Source: Clostridia bacterium
Lineage (GTDB): Bacteria; Bacillota; Clostridia; Christensenellales; Aristaeellaceae
Length of the DNA: 64,000 nt
NCBI GenBank assembly: GCA_017526525.1
Contig: JAFXRG010000062.1
Coordinates: forward strand, 1 to 64,000
Reading direction: 5' to 3'
Position 1 is the stretch's first letter. Every line of letters begins with the position of its first letter. Below the pieces are notes generated by a model that made no database searches, was not told the DNA's origin, and was given only the letters and a program-made list of their open reading frames with translations. Shown in pieces: positions 1 through 8,285 of the stretch. Made by a program: the position numbers and the translations under genes.

Positions 1-34
1 GGATCAGCGATGCCCGGTCAAAATCCTTCTTCAT
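1..34 (-). CDS. 5' end of an unidentified gene
   Basis: Only the first 11 codons lie in the window, beginning MKKDFDRASLI. An ATG at 34-32 is preceded on the minus strand by a purine-rich ribosome binding site (GGAAAGGAAAG) and, further up, by a plausible promoter. This supports a real gene running off the left edge, divergent from deoC. Eleven residues are too few to name the product. Its position beside nucleoside salvage genes is only a weak hint of a related role. Confidence 0.5.
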   Translation of the reverse strand, partial: MKKDFDRASLI

Positions 35-73
35 AGGCTTTCCTTTCCGGTTGGAAATCCAACCCCTGCGTTT

Positions 74-103
74 ATCATACCACGTACAGCCGGAAGAGGA
101 CAA
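74..103 (-). promoter_or_regulatory. Probable promoter of the gene leaving the left edge
   Basis: Read on the minus strand, TTGTCC (103-98) is followed after 18 bases by TATGAT (79-74), close to the sigma-A consensus. It lies about 40 bases ahead of the ATG at 34. Confidence 0.45.
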
Positions 104-215
104 CCGGATCAAAAAACGAATTGAAAAAAATCAAATACGAAATTCCGAAAATATGGTATACTGTTTCCGCTGAAGAAAACCAGGCTGCTCTGACAGCCCG
201 AAGGAGAAATGAAAA

Positions 216-896
216 ATGGATAAAAAACTGCTGACAAAAGACGCTGTTGCCGGAATGATCGACCATACCAACCTGAAGCCTACGGCCACCCGGGAGGACA
301 TCCGCAGACTCTGTGAGGAGGCGAAGACCTTTCATTTCGCCTCCGTCATGGTCAATTCCGCCTTCACGGCCCTGTGCGCGGAACTGGTGAAAGGCTCCGG
401 GGTTCTCGTGGGCACGGTCGCAGGTTTTCCTCTCGGCCAGATGTCCACGGCCGCCAAGGTTTATGAAGCGGAAACGGCCATTGCGGACGGGGCGGACGAA
501 ATCGATTATGTTGTCAACGTTTCCGATGTGAAGGACGGAAAATGGGATCTGGTTAAAGACGAGATGGAAAAGATCACTGCCGCCTGCCATTCCCGCGGGG
601 CCGGCCGCAAGGTCATTTTTGAAAACTGCTATCTGACAAAGGAACAGATTGTCCGCCTGGCTGAAATCGCAAAGGAAGTCAAACCGGATTTCATCAAAAC
701 CTCCACCGGCTTCGGCACCGGTGGCGCAACGCCGGAGGATGTCCGCCTCATGAAGGAAACGGTCGGGGATACCGTGAAAGTCAAGGCTGCCGGCGGCATC
801 CGGGACTGGGCTTCCTGCAAGGCCATGATCGATGCAGGCGCGGAACGCATCGGCGCCAGCGCCGGGAAACAGATCCTGGAAGAGGTGGAAGCCTGA
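216..896 (+). CDS. deoC: Deoxyribose-phosphate aldolase
   Basis: DeoC cleaves 2-deoxyribose 5-phosphate to glyceraldehyde 3-phosphate and acetaldehyde, the last step of deoxynucleoside catabolism in the cytosol. The 226-residue protein has the class I aldolase signatures in order: DHTNLKP near residue 17, VGTVAGFPLG, the EIDYVVNV strand with its catalytic Asp, the Schiff-base lysine in FIKTSTGF, and the second active-site lysine in KAAGGIR. The length is typical of the family. The ATG at 216 is chosen because AAGGAG sits 9 bases upstream; the ATG at 209 reads only four codons. A binding protein, nucleoside transporter and purine nucleoside phosphorylase follow, so deoxynucleosides can be imported, phosphorolysed and degraded here. 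TATACT at 157-162 is a possible -10 box, but no convincing -35 is visible. Confidence 0.97.
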   Translation: MDKKLLTKDAVAGMIDHTNLKPTATREDIRRLCEEAKTFHFASVMVNSAFTALCAELVKGSGVLVGTVAGFPLGQMSTAAKVYEAETAIADGADEIDYVVNVSDVKDGKWDLVKDEMEKITAACHSRGAGRKVIFENCYLTKEQIVRLAEIAKEVKPDFIKTSTGFGTGGATPEDVRLMKETVGDTVKVKAAGGIRDWASCKAMIDAGAERIGASAGKQILEEVEA

Positions 897-958
897 CAAA
901 AAAACGGGGATTTTGAAAAAAGTAATATTTTCGTCTTTTTCTTTCCGTTGAATTCTGC

Positions 959-1024
959 TATAATGGCATTATTCAAATCAGGTGATTAAACCTGAAGAGT
1001 TCTAACAATTTATTTTAAGGAGGG
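959..1024 (+). promoter_or_regulatory. Promoter -10 and leader of the BMP binding-protein gene
   Basis: A perfect TATAAT lies at 959-964; the -35 region is T-rich and weak. The leader contains a small hairpin (TCAGGT/ACCTGA around 979-996) and a strong AAGGAGGG ribosome binding site (about 1017-1024). I saw no purine or deoxyguanosine riboswitch core. Confidence 0.5.
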
Positions 1025-1031
1025 TTCCCAA

Positions 1032-2147
1032 ATGAAAAAGTTTTTGGCTGTCCTGCTGACCCTTGCCTTGCTGCTTTCCGCAGCATCCTTCGCCGTCGCG
1101 GATGAAGCGATGAAGGTTGCAATGGTTACCGACTACGGCGACATCACCGACCAGTCCTTCAACCAGACCACGTATGAAGCCGCCAAGGCTTTCTGCGAAG
1201 CCAACGGTTTCGAATTCCAGTACTACAAGCCCGCTTCTGACTCCGATACCGACCGGATTTCTTCCATTGAAAACGCGATCGATGACGGATACAACGTCGT
1301 CATTATGCCCGGCTATGCCTTTGCCAAGGCCATCGTCGGCACGGTCGGAGAGAATCCGGACACTACCTTCATCGCCCTGGACGTTTCCGAGTATGATCTG
1401 CAGGATGCCAACGGCACGGCCAAAGACTTCTCCTGGGTCTATCCGAAGAATCTGTACAGCGCGGTTTATCAGGAAGAGCTGTGCGGCTACATGGCCGGCT
1501 ACGCGGCTGTGAAGCTGGGCTACAAGCAGCTGGGCTTCCTGGGCGGCATGGCGGTTCCCGCTGTGGTCCGTTACGGTTACGGCTTTGTGCAGGGCGCGGA
1601 TGCCGCGGCTGCCGAGCTGGGCCTGAAGGATGTCACCATGAAGTATGTGTACGGCAACCAGTTCTACGGCGATGCGGATATCACCGCCTACATGGACACC
1701 TGGTATGCCGGCGGCACCGAGATCGTCTTCGCCTGCGGCGGCGGTATCTATGACTCCGCCGGTGAAGCTGCTGCGAAAGTCGGCGCCAAAGTTATCGGCG
1801 TGGACGTGGACCAGGCTGCGATCATCGATGGAAAATACGGTGAAGGCATCACTGTGACGTCCGCCATGAAGGGCCTGGCTGCTACCGTCAACGCGCAGCT
1901 GACTGCCATCAAGGAAGGCAAGTTTGAAGGCGGCAAGGTGGAGAACCTGGGCCTGGTCAGCGAAGATCCCGATGAAAACTTCGTTCAGATTGCTCCTTCC
2001 ACCCAGTTTGCCGACGGCTTCACCAAGGATGACTACAAGGCGCTGGTGGCCAAGATGTTCGCCGGCGAAATCAAGGTATCCGGCGCCATCGAAGCGGAAC
2101 CCGAAGTGTCCGCGATCGCTGTGGAATACCTGGGCAACATCAAGTAA
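1032..2147 (+). CDS. BMP-family nucleoside-binding protein
   Basis: This is the probable extracytoplasmic nucleoside receptor for the NupOPQ-like ABC transporter encoded next. A 23-24-residue signal peptide ends in the AVADEA region. The BMP/Bmp-PnrA fold follows, with recognisable VAMVTDYGDITDQSFNQ, a conserved GYAFAKAI segment and the FLGGMAVPAVVRYGYGF strand-loop. The 371-residue length is normal for the family. Unlike most Firmicute BMP proteins it has no lipobox cysteine, so it would be secreted by signal peptidase I and not lipid-anchored. Two hairpin terminators separate it from the ATPase gene, which would allow far more binding protein than transporter. The family is certain; nucleoside specificity is inferred from deoC and deoD alongside. 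Confidence 0.9.
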   Translation: MKKFLAVLLTLALLLSAASFAVADEAMKVAMVTDYGDITDQSFNQTTYEAAKAFCEANGFEFQYYKPASDSDTDRISSIENAIDDGYNVVIMPGYAFAKAIVGTVGENPDTTFIALDVSEYDLQDANGTAKDFSWVYPKNLYSAVYQEELCGYMAGYAAVKLGYKQLGFLGGMAVPAVVRYGYGFVQGADAAAAELGLKDVTMKYVYGNQFYGDADITAYMDTWYAGGTEIVFACGGGIYDSAGEAAAKVGAKVIGVDVDQAAIIDGKYGEGITVTSAMKGLAATVNAQLTAIKEGKFEGGKVENLGLVSEDPDENFVQIAPSTQFADGFTKDDYKALVAKMFAGEIKVSGAIEAEPEVSAIAVEYLGNIK

Positions 2148-2160
2148 TTCCGGTTGACTT

Positions 2161-2232
2161 CCGGGGATGCACCGCATCCCCGGTTTTTGAAAAAAGCCCC
2201 TGTTTTCCTTCCCTGAGAACGGGGGCTTCTTT
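2161..2232 (+). terminator. Two stem-loops after the BMP gene
   Basis: The first is a perfect 10-bp stem (2161-2170 with 2174-2183) followed by five T. The second pairs AAGCCCC (2194-2200) with GGGGCTT (2222-2228). They probably attenuate transcription between the binding protein and the transporter genes. Confidence 0.75.
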
Positions 2233-2302
2233 CAGAAAGCGGAAGAATCCGCAATCTGTGTATTTTGAAAGGATTTTGCTTTGAGAAAGCGGGGGCTGCG
2301 CA

Positions 2303-3859
2303 TTGGGCGAAACGCACAACAGTGAATATGCCATTGAAATGCTGCATATCACAAAACGTTTCCCGGGCATTATTGCCAACGATGATATTACCCTGCAGCT
2401 GCGGCACGGGGAAATCCATGCCCTGCTGGGGGAAAACGGCGCCGGGAAATCCACCCTGATGAGTGTTCTGTTCGGTCTGTACCAGGCAGAGGAAGGCACG
2501 ATCAAAAAGGACGGAAGGGAAGTCCGGATCAACAATCCGAACGATGCCAACAACCTGGGAATCGGCATGGTGCATCAGCATTTTAAGCTGGTGGAATGCT
2601 TCACCGTCCTGGACAACATTATCATGGGAGTGGAGCCGGTCGGCGCCCTGGGTTTCCTGCAGAAGAAGCAGGCGCGGGAAAAAGTGATTGCGCTTTCGGA
2701 AAAATACGGCCTGCAGGTTGACCCGGACGCAAAGATTGAGGATATCACCGTCGGCATGCAGCAGAGGACGGAAATCCTGAAAATGCTGTACCGGGATAAT
2801 GAAATCCTGATCTTTGACGAGCCCACCGCCGTGCTGACGCCGCAGGAAATCGAAGAGCTCATGCAGATCATGCGGAACCTGGCCGCAGAAGGAAAGTCCA
2901 TTCTCTTTATCAGCCATAAACTGGCGGAGATCATGGCCGTGGCGGACCGCTGCACCGTTCTGCGCAAGGGCAGGTACATCGGCACGGTGGAAACGAAAAA
3001 CACCACCATGGAAGAGCTTTCCGCCATGATGGTCGGCCGCAACGTCAATTTCCATGTGGAAAAACAGCCGGCCCGGCCCGGCGATGCCGTTCTGGAAGTG
3101 AAGCATATGACCGTTGCCTCCCGGGTGCATAATAACAACGCCGTAAAGGATGTTTCCTTCAAGGTCCGCCGGGGCGAGATTGTCTGCATTGCCGGAATCG
3201 ACGGCAACGGCCAGTCTGAACTGGTTTACGGAATCACCGGCCTGGAGCCGCTGGTCAGCGGATCCATTCTGCTGGACGGAAAGGATATCACAAAGGCCTC
3301 CATCCGCAAACGGTCCGCCTCCGGAATGAGTCATATTCCGGAAGACCGGCACAAGCACGGCCTCGTGCTGGATTACTCCCTCGAGTACAACATGGTTCTT
3401 CAGACCTATTTCGAATCCAGGTTTACGGATCGGATCGGGTTCCTTCGCCGGAAAAATATCCGGCAGTATTCGGACCGGCTGATTGATCAGTATGATGTCC
3501 GTTCCGGCCAGGGATCCATTACCCCTGCCCGCTCCATGTCCGGCGGGAACCAGCAGAAAGCCATCATTGCCCGGGAAATTGACAAAAACCCGGAGGTGCT
3601 GGTGGCGGTCCAGCCGACCCGGGGCCTGGATGTGGGCGCCATTGAATACATTCACAAGCAGCTGGTTGCCCAGCGGGACGCCGGCAAGGCGGTGCTGCTG
3701 ATTTCCCTGGAACTGGATGAAGTCATGGATGTTCCGGATCGGATCCTTGTCATGTATGAAGGAGAGATTGTCGGCGAACTGGATCCGAAGCAGACCACCC
3801 AGGAAGAGCTCGGCCTTTATATGGCCGGCGCCAAGAGAGACGAGGTGAAGGATCAATGA
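2303..3859 (+). CDS. nupO: Nucleoside ABC transporter, duplicated ATPase (NupO-like)
   Basis: This cytoplasmic ATPase powers nucleoside uptake. Two ABC domains are fused. The first has the Walker A motif LLGENGAGKST, a Q-loop in VHQHF, a signature region around TVGMQQR and Walker B LIFDEPTAVL. The second carries degenerate Walker A CIAGIDGNGQS, signature MSGGNQQK and LVAVQPTRGLD in place of a canonical Walker B. One strong and one degenerate site is usual for the sugar/nucleoside subfamily. The 518-residue length fits NupO/YufO. The start is taken as TTG 2303, because a stop lies at 2282 in this frame and homologues begin a few residues before the EMLHITK segment; the ribosome binding site is weak. 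Its stop overlaps the next ATG (ATGA), indicating translational coupling. Confidence 0.93.
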   Translation: MGETHNSEYAIEMLHITKRFPGIIANDDITLQLRHGEIHALLGENGAGKSTLMSVLFGLYQAEEGTIKKDGREVRINNPNDANNLGIGMVHQHFKLVECFTVLDNIIMGVEPVGALGFLQKKQAREKVIALSEKYGLQVDPDAKIEDITVGMQQRTEILKMLYRDNEILIFDEPTAVLTPQEIEELMQIMRNLAAEGKSILFISHKLAEIMAVADRCTVLRKGRYIGTVETKNTTMEELSAMMVGRNVNFHVEKQPARPGDAVLEVKHMTVASRVHNNNAVKDVSFKVRRGEIVCIAGIDGNGQSELVYGITGLEPLVSGSILLDGKDITKASIRKRSASGMSHIPEDRHKHGLVLDYSLEYNMVLQTYFESRFTDRIGFLRRKNIRQYSDRLIDQYDVRSGQGSITPARSMSGGNQQKAIIAREIDKNPEVLVAVQPTRGLDVGAIEYIHKQLVAQRDAGKAVLLISLELDEVMDVPDRILVMYEGEIVGELDPKQTTQEELGLYMAGAKRDEVKDQ

Positions 3860-4953
3860 GAAAAGCGCTGAAAAACGAAGGCGTTCAGGCCTTCATCGCT
3901 TCCATCTTCTGTATCCTGCTGGGGGTTTTGATCGGCTACATTGTGCTGCTGTGCATCAATCCGTCGGGCGCAAGCGAATCCATCCTGAATGTAATCAAAA
4001 ACTTCCTCTATAAAAAGCCTGCCAGGCAGATGAAGGAACTGGGAAACACCCTGGCCAAAACCATGCCGCTGATTCTTTGTTCCCTGAGTATCCTGTTCTC
4101 CTATAAAGTAGGCCTGTTCAACATCGGTGCCGCCGGACAGTATGTAGCCGGCGCCTGCGCCAGCCTTTATGCCGCACTGGCCTGGGGATGGGGATGGCTG
4201 CCCTGCATGATCTTTGCGGTCGTTGCGGGCGCGCTTCTCGGCAGCATTACGGGACTGCTGAAAGCCTACTGCAATGTAAACGAGGTCATTTCCGGAATCA
4301 TGCTGAACTGGATCTGCCTGTATACTGCGAATACATTGCTGACAAACGTCAAGGAATCGACCAGTCCCTATACGATGTACCTGGATAAAATCAACAAGTC
4401 GTCCCTGCTTCCGACCCTTGGACTGGACCGTGTTTTCGGCAACAATGAAAATGTGACCATCGCAGTTCCGCTGACGGTCGTTGTGGCGGTGATCGTATGG
4501 ATCATCCTCGGGAAAACGAAACTGGGCTACGAACTGAAAGCGACCGGAAACAACCGGAACGCCGCAAAATATGCCGGCATGGCGCAGAACCGGAATATCA
4601 TCCTGACCCTGGCCATTTCCGGCGCGCTGGCCGGCCTGGCCGCCTCCCTGCTGTACCAGACAGGATATATGCGCTGGGAATGCACCCAGTCTTCCGTTCC
4701 GGCCATGGGCTTCAACGGAATTGCCGCTGCTTTCCTCGGCGGGCTGCATCCCATCGGGGCAATCTTCTCCTCGTTCTTCATTCAGCATATTACGGACGGC
4801 GGCCAGTATGTGAACACGAATTTCTATTCCTCGCAGATTTCTGACGTGATTTCTTCCGTCATCATCTATCTGTGCGGCTTCGTGCTCTTCATCAAGCTGA
4901 CGATGAAAAAATTCCTTTCAAAAAAAGATGAACAGAAAGGGGCGAAACAGTAA
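3856..4953 (+). CDS. nupP: Nucleoside ABC transporter permease (NupP-like)
   Basis: First membrane subunit of the nucleoside importer, 365 residues, in the BPD_transp_2 (branched-chain/ribose-type) permease family. About eight to ten hydrophobic segments are visible, with the family-typical FNIGAAGQYVAGA motif and the cytoplasmic coupling region around LGYELKATGNNRNAAKYAGM. A lysine-rich tail ends the protein. It overlaps the ATPase gene by four bases and the second permease by one (TAATG), so the three subunits are translated as a coupled set. Confidence 0.93.
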   Translation: MRKALKNEGVQAFIASIFCILLGVLIGYIVLLCINPSGASESILNVIKNFLYKKPARQMKELGNTLAKTMPLILCSLSILFSYKVGLFNIGAAGQYVAGACASLYAALAWGWGWLPCMIFAVVAGALLGSITGLLKAYCNVNEVISGIMLNWICLYTANTLLTNVKESTSPYTMYLDKINKSSLLPTLGLDRVFGNNENVTIAVPLTVVVAVIVWIILGKTKLGYELKATGNNRNAAKYAGMAQNRNIILTLAISGALAGLAASLLYQTGYMRWECTQSSVPAMGFNGIAAAFLGGLHPIGAIFSSFFIQHITDGGQYVNTNFYSSQISDVISSVIIYLCGFVLFIKLTMKKFLSKKDEQKGAKQ

Positions 4954-5891
4954 TGCTGCTTCTTATTCAATACACATTGATCTTCGCCTCCGTTCTCCTG
5001 CTGGTGGCCCTGGGCGGCTGTATTTCGGAGCATTCCGGTGTGATCAATCTGGGCCTGGAAGGCATCATGGTTGTCGGCGCCCTGGGCGGCGCCCTGGTGA
5101 TGAAATCGCTCGGAACCACTTCCGCATTTGTCATGGTGCTTGTCGCAATGCTTGTTGCGATCCTGTCCGGCATGCTGTACTCGTGCCTGCTGGGCGTCGC
5201 GGCGATTCATTTCAAAGCGGATCAGACACTGGTCGGAATTGCCATGAACCTGCTGGCCACCGCGGCTGCCACCGTGTTCGTCAAGGCCATGAACGTTGCT
5301 GCCAATCCTGATAACCACTCTTCCGAAATTGAGTACATTTCCGCCCGGAAAATGTTCATCGTGAACATTGACGGCTTCGAGTTCAACTGGTTTATGCTGG
5401 TGGCGATCATTGCCGTGGTGCTTGTGTATGTGCTGCTGTATAAAAACCGCCTGGGCCTGCGGCTCATGGCCTGCGGCGAACATCCCCAGGCGGCGGCTTC
5501 CGTCGGTGTCAGCGTATACAAAATGCGCTGGACCGGCGTGCTGATTTCCGGTGCGCTGGGCGGCCTGGGCGGCCTGGGCTACATCCTGGCCGGCGTTTCG
5601 ATCTGGAAGTTTGAAAACGGCGTGGCCGGCTTCGGTTTCCTGGCACTCGCCGTGATGATTTTCGGCCAGTGGAAACCGACGCGGATTGCCGTTGCGGCGC
5701 TGATTTTCGGCCTGTTCCGCGCCCTGTCCAACACCTATACAGGATTCCCCTTCCTGACTTCCCTGAATCTGCCGGGAAATGTTTACAACATGATGCCCTA
5801 TATTGTCTGCCTGATTGTGCTGGCATTCACTTCCAAGGCTTCCCGTGCCCCGAAAGCGGAAGGCATACCCTACGACAAAGGCTCACGCTGA
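4953..5891 (+). CDS. nupQ: Nucleoside ABC transporter permease (NupQ-like)
   Basis: Second membrane subunit of the importer, 312 residues, strongly hydrophobic. It has the family's N-terminal GVINLGLEGIMVVGALGG stretch and the coupling helix LRLMACGEHPQAAASVGVSV. Together with the NupP-like protein it would form the heterodimeric channel. It is followed after 18 bases by deoD behind an AAAGGAGG site, so transporter and phosphorylase are probably cotranscribed. Confidence 0.93.
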   Translation: MLLLIQYTLIFASVLLLVALGGCISEHSGVINLGLEGIMVVGALGGALVMKSLGTTSAFVMVLVAMLVAILSGMLYSCLLGVAAIHFKADQTLVGIAMNLLATAAATVFVKAMNVAANPDNHSSEIEYISARKMFIVNIDGFEFNWFMLVAIIAVVLVYVLLYKNRLGLRLMACGEHPQAAASVGVSVYKMRWTGVLISGALGGLGGLGYILAGVSIWKFENGVAGFGFLALAVMIFGQWKPTRIAVAALIFGLFRALSNTYTGFPFLTSLNLPGNVYNMMPYIVCLIVLAFTSKASRAPKAEGIPYDKGSR

Positions 5892-5909
5892 TAAAAGGAG
5901 GAATCATCC

Positions 5910-6614
5910 ATGTCCATTCCGACCCCGCATATCAATGCTCCCGCCGGTGCTTTTGCGGATACCGTGCTGATGCCCGGTGACCCCCTGCGTTCAAAGATGA
6001 TCGCGGAAACTTACCTGGAGAATCCACAGCTGGTCAATAATGTCCGCGGCGTACAGGGCTACACCGGCATGTACAGCGGCAAGCGCGTTTCTGTTATGGC
6101 CAGCGGCATGGGTGCGCCTTCCATCGGCATTTATTCCTACGAACTTTTTCAGTTTTACGGAGTGAAGAACATTATTCGCGTAGGCTCCGCCGGCGCCATG
6201 AGCGATAAGATCAAAGTGCGCGACGTCGTGATCGGGATGAGCGCCTACACCAACAGTTCCTACCTGAAGGCTTTCGGCTTCTCCGGGGACAATGCTCCCT
6301 GCGCGGATTATGAGCTTCTTTCCAAAGCGATGGAAACGGCAAAAAAAATGAAGCTGCGTGCCCACTGCGGTCCCCTGTTTACCTCTGAAGCTTTCTACGG
6401 GGAAGGCGATGCTTCCGCCATCCTGCGGAAGCTCGGGGTCCTGGCGGTGGAAATGGAAGCGGCGGCGCTGTATATCAACGCGGCGATGACCGGAAAGAAC
6501 GCCCTGGCGATCTGCACCATCTCCGACCATTTGCTCACCGGCGAATCCCTTTCCGCGGAGGACCGCCAGAACAGCTTCCATGATATGATCAAACTGGCCC
6601 TTGAAATTGCATAA
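5910..6614 (+). CDS. deoD: Purine nucleoside phosphorylase, DeoD type
   Basis: DeoD splits purine (deoxy)nucleosides with phosphate to free base and (deoxy)ribose 1-phosphate in the cytosol. The 234-residue protein is the hexameric trimeric-core type. It has a phosphate-binding VLMPGDPLR near residue 20, the RVGSAGAM motif, the ribose-binding EMEAAALY and catalytic Asp in TISDHLL. It is last in the nucleoside cluster and is followed by a hairpin terminator. Its deoxyribose 1-phosphate product leads to the DeoC substrate after a mutase step; that mutase is not in the window. Confidence 0.97.
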   Translation: MSIPTPHINAPAGAFADTVLMPGDPLRSKMIAETYLENPQLVNNVRGVQGYTGMYSGKRVSVMASGMGAPSIGIYSYELFQFYGVKNIIRVGSAGAMSDKIKVRDVVIGMSAYTNSSYLKAFGFSGDNAPCADYELLSKAMETAKKMKLRAHCGPLFTSEAFYGEGDASAILRKLGVLAVEMEAAALYINAAMTGKNALAICTISDHLLTGESLSAEDRQNSFHDMIKLALEIA

Positions 6615-6629
6615 AGCTTCCCGAAGAAA

Positions 6630-6665
6630 AACGGACGTTTCCCCGAAGGGAACGTCCGTTTTTTT
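6630..6665. terminator. Terminator between deoD and the DUF1858 gene
   Basis: A long stem (AACGGACGTT..CCC with GGG..ACGTCCGTT, CGAA loop, one bulge) is followed by six T on the plus strand and preceded by a short A-run. It probably serves the converging genes in both directions. Confidence 0.85.
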
Positions 6666-6678
6666 CAGGCGCGCAGGT

Positions 6679-6891
6679 TCAGCGGGCCTCGGCGATTTTG
6701 GCGTTGACGGCTTCCAGCACCCGGTCCACGGGCATGCCGTGCACGGCGCAGGCATCTGCCAGGGACTCCGCGCGGGATGCGGGGCAGCCCAGGCAGTGCA
6801 TTCCGATGGAAAGCAGCACTTCGATCGCTTCAGGATACTGGGTAACAATTTCGCCAACCAGCGTTTCGCCGGTTACATACGTTTCAGCCAT
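6679..6891 (-). CDS. DUF1858 domain protein
   Basis: A 70-residue protein made entirely of a DUF1858/ScdA-N-like domain. It has the ETLVGEIVTQYPEAIEVLLS helix and the GMHCLGCPASR cysteine motif at about residues 30-40. Such domains occur alone in anaerobes or fused to hybrid-cluster and cysteine-redox enzymes. The Cys-x2-Cys suggests metal, cluster or persulfide chemistry, but the role is unproven. The gene is monocistronic, converges on deoD and has an AGGAGGTAAT-type ribosome binding site on the minus strand. Family confident, function not. Confidence 0.85.
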   Translation of the reverse strand: MAETYVTGETLVGEIVTQYPEAIEVLLSIGMHCLGCPASRAESLADACAVHGMPVDRVLEAVNAKIAEAR

Positions 6892-6961
6892 TGCAGCAAT
6901 TACCTCCTGTCAGATTCGGGCATCATCTTATCATCTTTGCCCGGAAAATACAAGCATGCTT

Positions 6962-7561
6962 TTACAGCGCTCCGCGGATCAGGGAAAGCAGCTCGCCGTA
7001 GGTTTCACAGGAGGGCAGCTCGGGATGATCCTTCCGGATCTGTTCGGTGCTGCGGAAAAGGAAACCGGCCTTGCTGGCCTGGATCATGCCCAGGTCGTTG
7101 TAGCTGTCGCCGGAAGCGATGGTGTCAAAGCCGATGCTCTGCAGGGCTTTGACGGTGGTCAGCTTGCTCTGGGGAACCCGGATGCGGTAATCCGAAATCA
7201 TTCCGTCCGCCCCGATCAGCAGCTCGTTGCAGAAGATGGTCGGCCAGCCCAGTTTTTCCATCAGGGGAGAAGCAAACTGGGTAAAGGTATCGGAAAGAAT
7301 CAGCACCTGGGTTTCACTGCGGAGGGTGTCCAGAAAATCCTTTGCGCCGGGCAGGGGATCAATGGCGGCGATGGTGCGCTGAATATCCCTCAGGCCGAGG
7401 CCCCGCTCCCGCAGAATGCTCAGCCGGAACCGCATCAGCATATCGTAATCCGGCTCATCCCTTGTGGTGCGCCGCAGTTCCGGAATTCCGCTGGCCTCGG
7501 CAAAGGCAATCCAGATTTCAGGAACAAGAACTCCTTCCAGATCCAGGCAGACAATATTCAT
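6962..7561 (-). CDS. thrH: ThrH-like phosphoserine phosphatase / homoserine phosphotransferase
   Basis: A 199-residue HAD-superfamily enzyme close to Pseudomonas ThrH. That enzyme dephosphorylates phosphoserine and can transfer the phosphate to homoserine. The sequence shows HAD motif I CLDLEGVLVPE (nucleophile Asp at residue 6), the ThrH-typical WIAFAE and RDEPDYDMLM segments, motif II LILSDTF, a lysine in motif III, and motif IV AAGDSYND-like (ASGDSYND). The start at 7561 has an AAGGAAAGG site upstream; longer in-frame starts add a proline-rich, unrelated stretch. It could close serine biosynthesis, but no serA or serC is nearby. Confidence 0.88.
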   Translation of the reverse strand: MNIVCLDLEGVLVPEIWIAFAEASGIPELRRTTRDEPDYDMLMRFRLSILRERGLGLRDIQRTIAAIDPLPGAKDFLDTLRSETQVLILSDTFTQFASPLMEKLGWPTIFCNELLIGADGMISDYRIRVPQSKLTTVKALQSIGFDTIASGDSYNDLGMIQASKAGFLFRSTEQIRKDHPELPSCETYGELLSLIRGAL

Positions 7562-7682
7562 GATCGGCAATTTCCTTTCCTTAATACATTGATGCGGCTT
7601 CGCCCGGGACAGCGGGGAAACCGGGAAACACGAAGCTTCCGGAAAAGGGTACCACAGGGCTCCGAAGGCGTCAAGCGGAAAG

Positions 7683-7708
7683 AAAAATGCTCCCGCAGGC
7701 GCGGGAGC
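7683..7708 (-). terminator. Terminator of the rubredoxin gene
   Basis: Minus-strand hairpin GCTCCCGCG/CGCGGGAGC (about 7708-7689) followed by ATTTTTCTTT, downstream of the rubredoxin stop codon. Confidence 0.8.
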
Positions 7709-7722
7709 AGAAGCCGCCGGAA

Positions 7723-7875
7723 TCAGGCTTCGGTGAAGGCGTCTTTTCCGAGGCCGCAGACGGGGCATACCCAATCGTCCGGGATGTCCTCGAAGGCGGT
7801 GCCGGGGGCGATTCCGCCGTCCGGATCACCGACAGCGGGATCATACACATAACCGCAGGGGCATTCGTACTTCAT
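7723..7875 (-). CDS. Rubredoxin with a shortened first metal knuckle
   Basis: A 50-residue one-electron carrier for oxygen or peroxide detoxification or redox enzymes in the cytosol. Recognition rests on [33 protein letters not shown] and GKDAF, the classic rubredoxin order. The second knuckle is normal (Cys37-x2-Cys40). The first reads Cys5-Pro-Cys7-Gly, one residue shorter than the usual Cys-x2-Cys. Such variants may exist, but this would alter the Fe site geometry. The start at 7875 has AAAGGA about 9 bases upstream; an in-frame ATG at 7884 is possible. The gene is monocistronic with its own terminator. Confidence 0.9.
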   Translation of the reverse strand: MKYECPCGYVYDPAVGDPDGGIAPGTAFEDIPDDWVCPVCGLGKDAFTEA

Positions 7876-7971
7876 CACAGTCATCCTTTCTTTCGTATTC
7901 ACTTTTCAGCCGGCAGGAGCCGGTCGCTGATTCCATCATATCCGTCCGGAGGCAAACCGTCAAGAAGAAAA

Positions 7972-8166
7972 AAAGCATTCCGGGACTGCCCGAACCTGAA
8001 GGCCGTTACCATCGCGACAGAGCAGCTGACAGCTGACAGCATCGGCGAGAATGTGTTTACCGGCATCCGCAGCGACGAGGTGATCTGCTGCCCGGAAAGC
8101 AAAGCGGAGGGAATACCGGATCCTGCTGAAGGAAAAAGGCGTGGCAGCGGAGGTGATTGGTTGCTG
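7972..8166 (+). pseudogene. Truncated, frameshifted tail of a BspA-like leucine-rich-repeat protein
   Basis: The plus strand reads AFRDCPNLKAVTIATEQL, then SIGENVFTGI and a CCPESKAE segment, the usual ending of LRR_5/BspA-type surface proteins. After GCGGAG at 8104-8109 one extra G breaks the frame. Removing it restores EEYRILLKEKGVAAEVIG and a stop at 8164-8166, exactly the expected C-terminal ending. Nothing upstream continues the repeats, so this is a relic with a 5' deletion and a +1 frameshift. Confidence 0.7.
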
Positions 8167-8193
8167 AAAACTGCAGAAGATTCATGATAAGCT

Positions 8194-8221
8194 GCGGGAC
8201 TGCAAGGCTCCCGCGTTTTTT
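8194..8221 (+). terminator. Terminator after the LRR relic
   Basis: GCGGGA (8194-8199) pairs with TCCCGC (8209-8214), followed by six T. It is probably the surviving terminator of the lost LRR gene. Confidence 0.7.
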
Positions 8222-8285
8222 CAGGTTTTTTCGGCGTGCGGCAGGATCTGAAGGTGTCTGTGTATTTTATCCTTCAAAGCAAGAT

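Noticed and set aside
965..1031. Purine or 2'-deoxyguanosine riboswitch before the BMP gene
   Set aside because: Only one small hairpin is present; no three-way junction sequence can be found.
2276..2302. An earlier TTG start for the NupO-like ATPase at 2276
   Set aside because: That frame meets TGA at 2282, so the start must lie between there and 2339.
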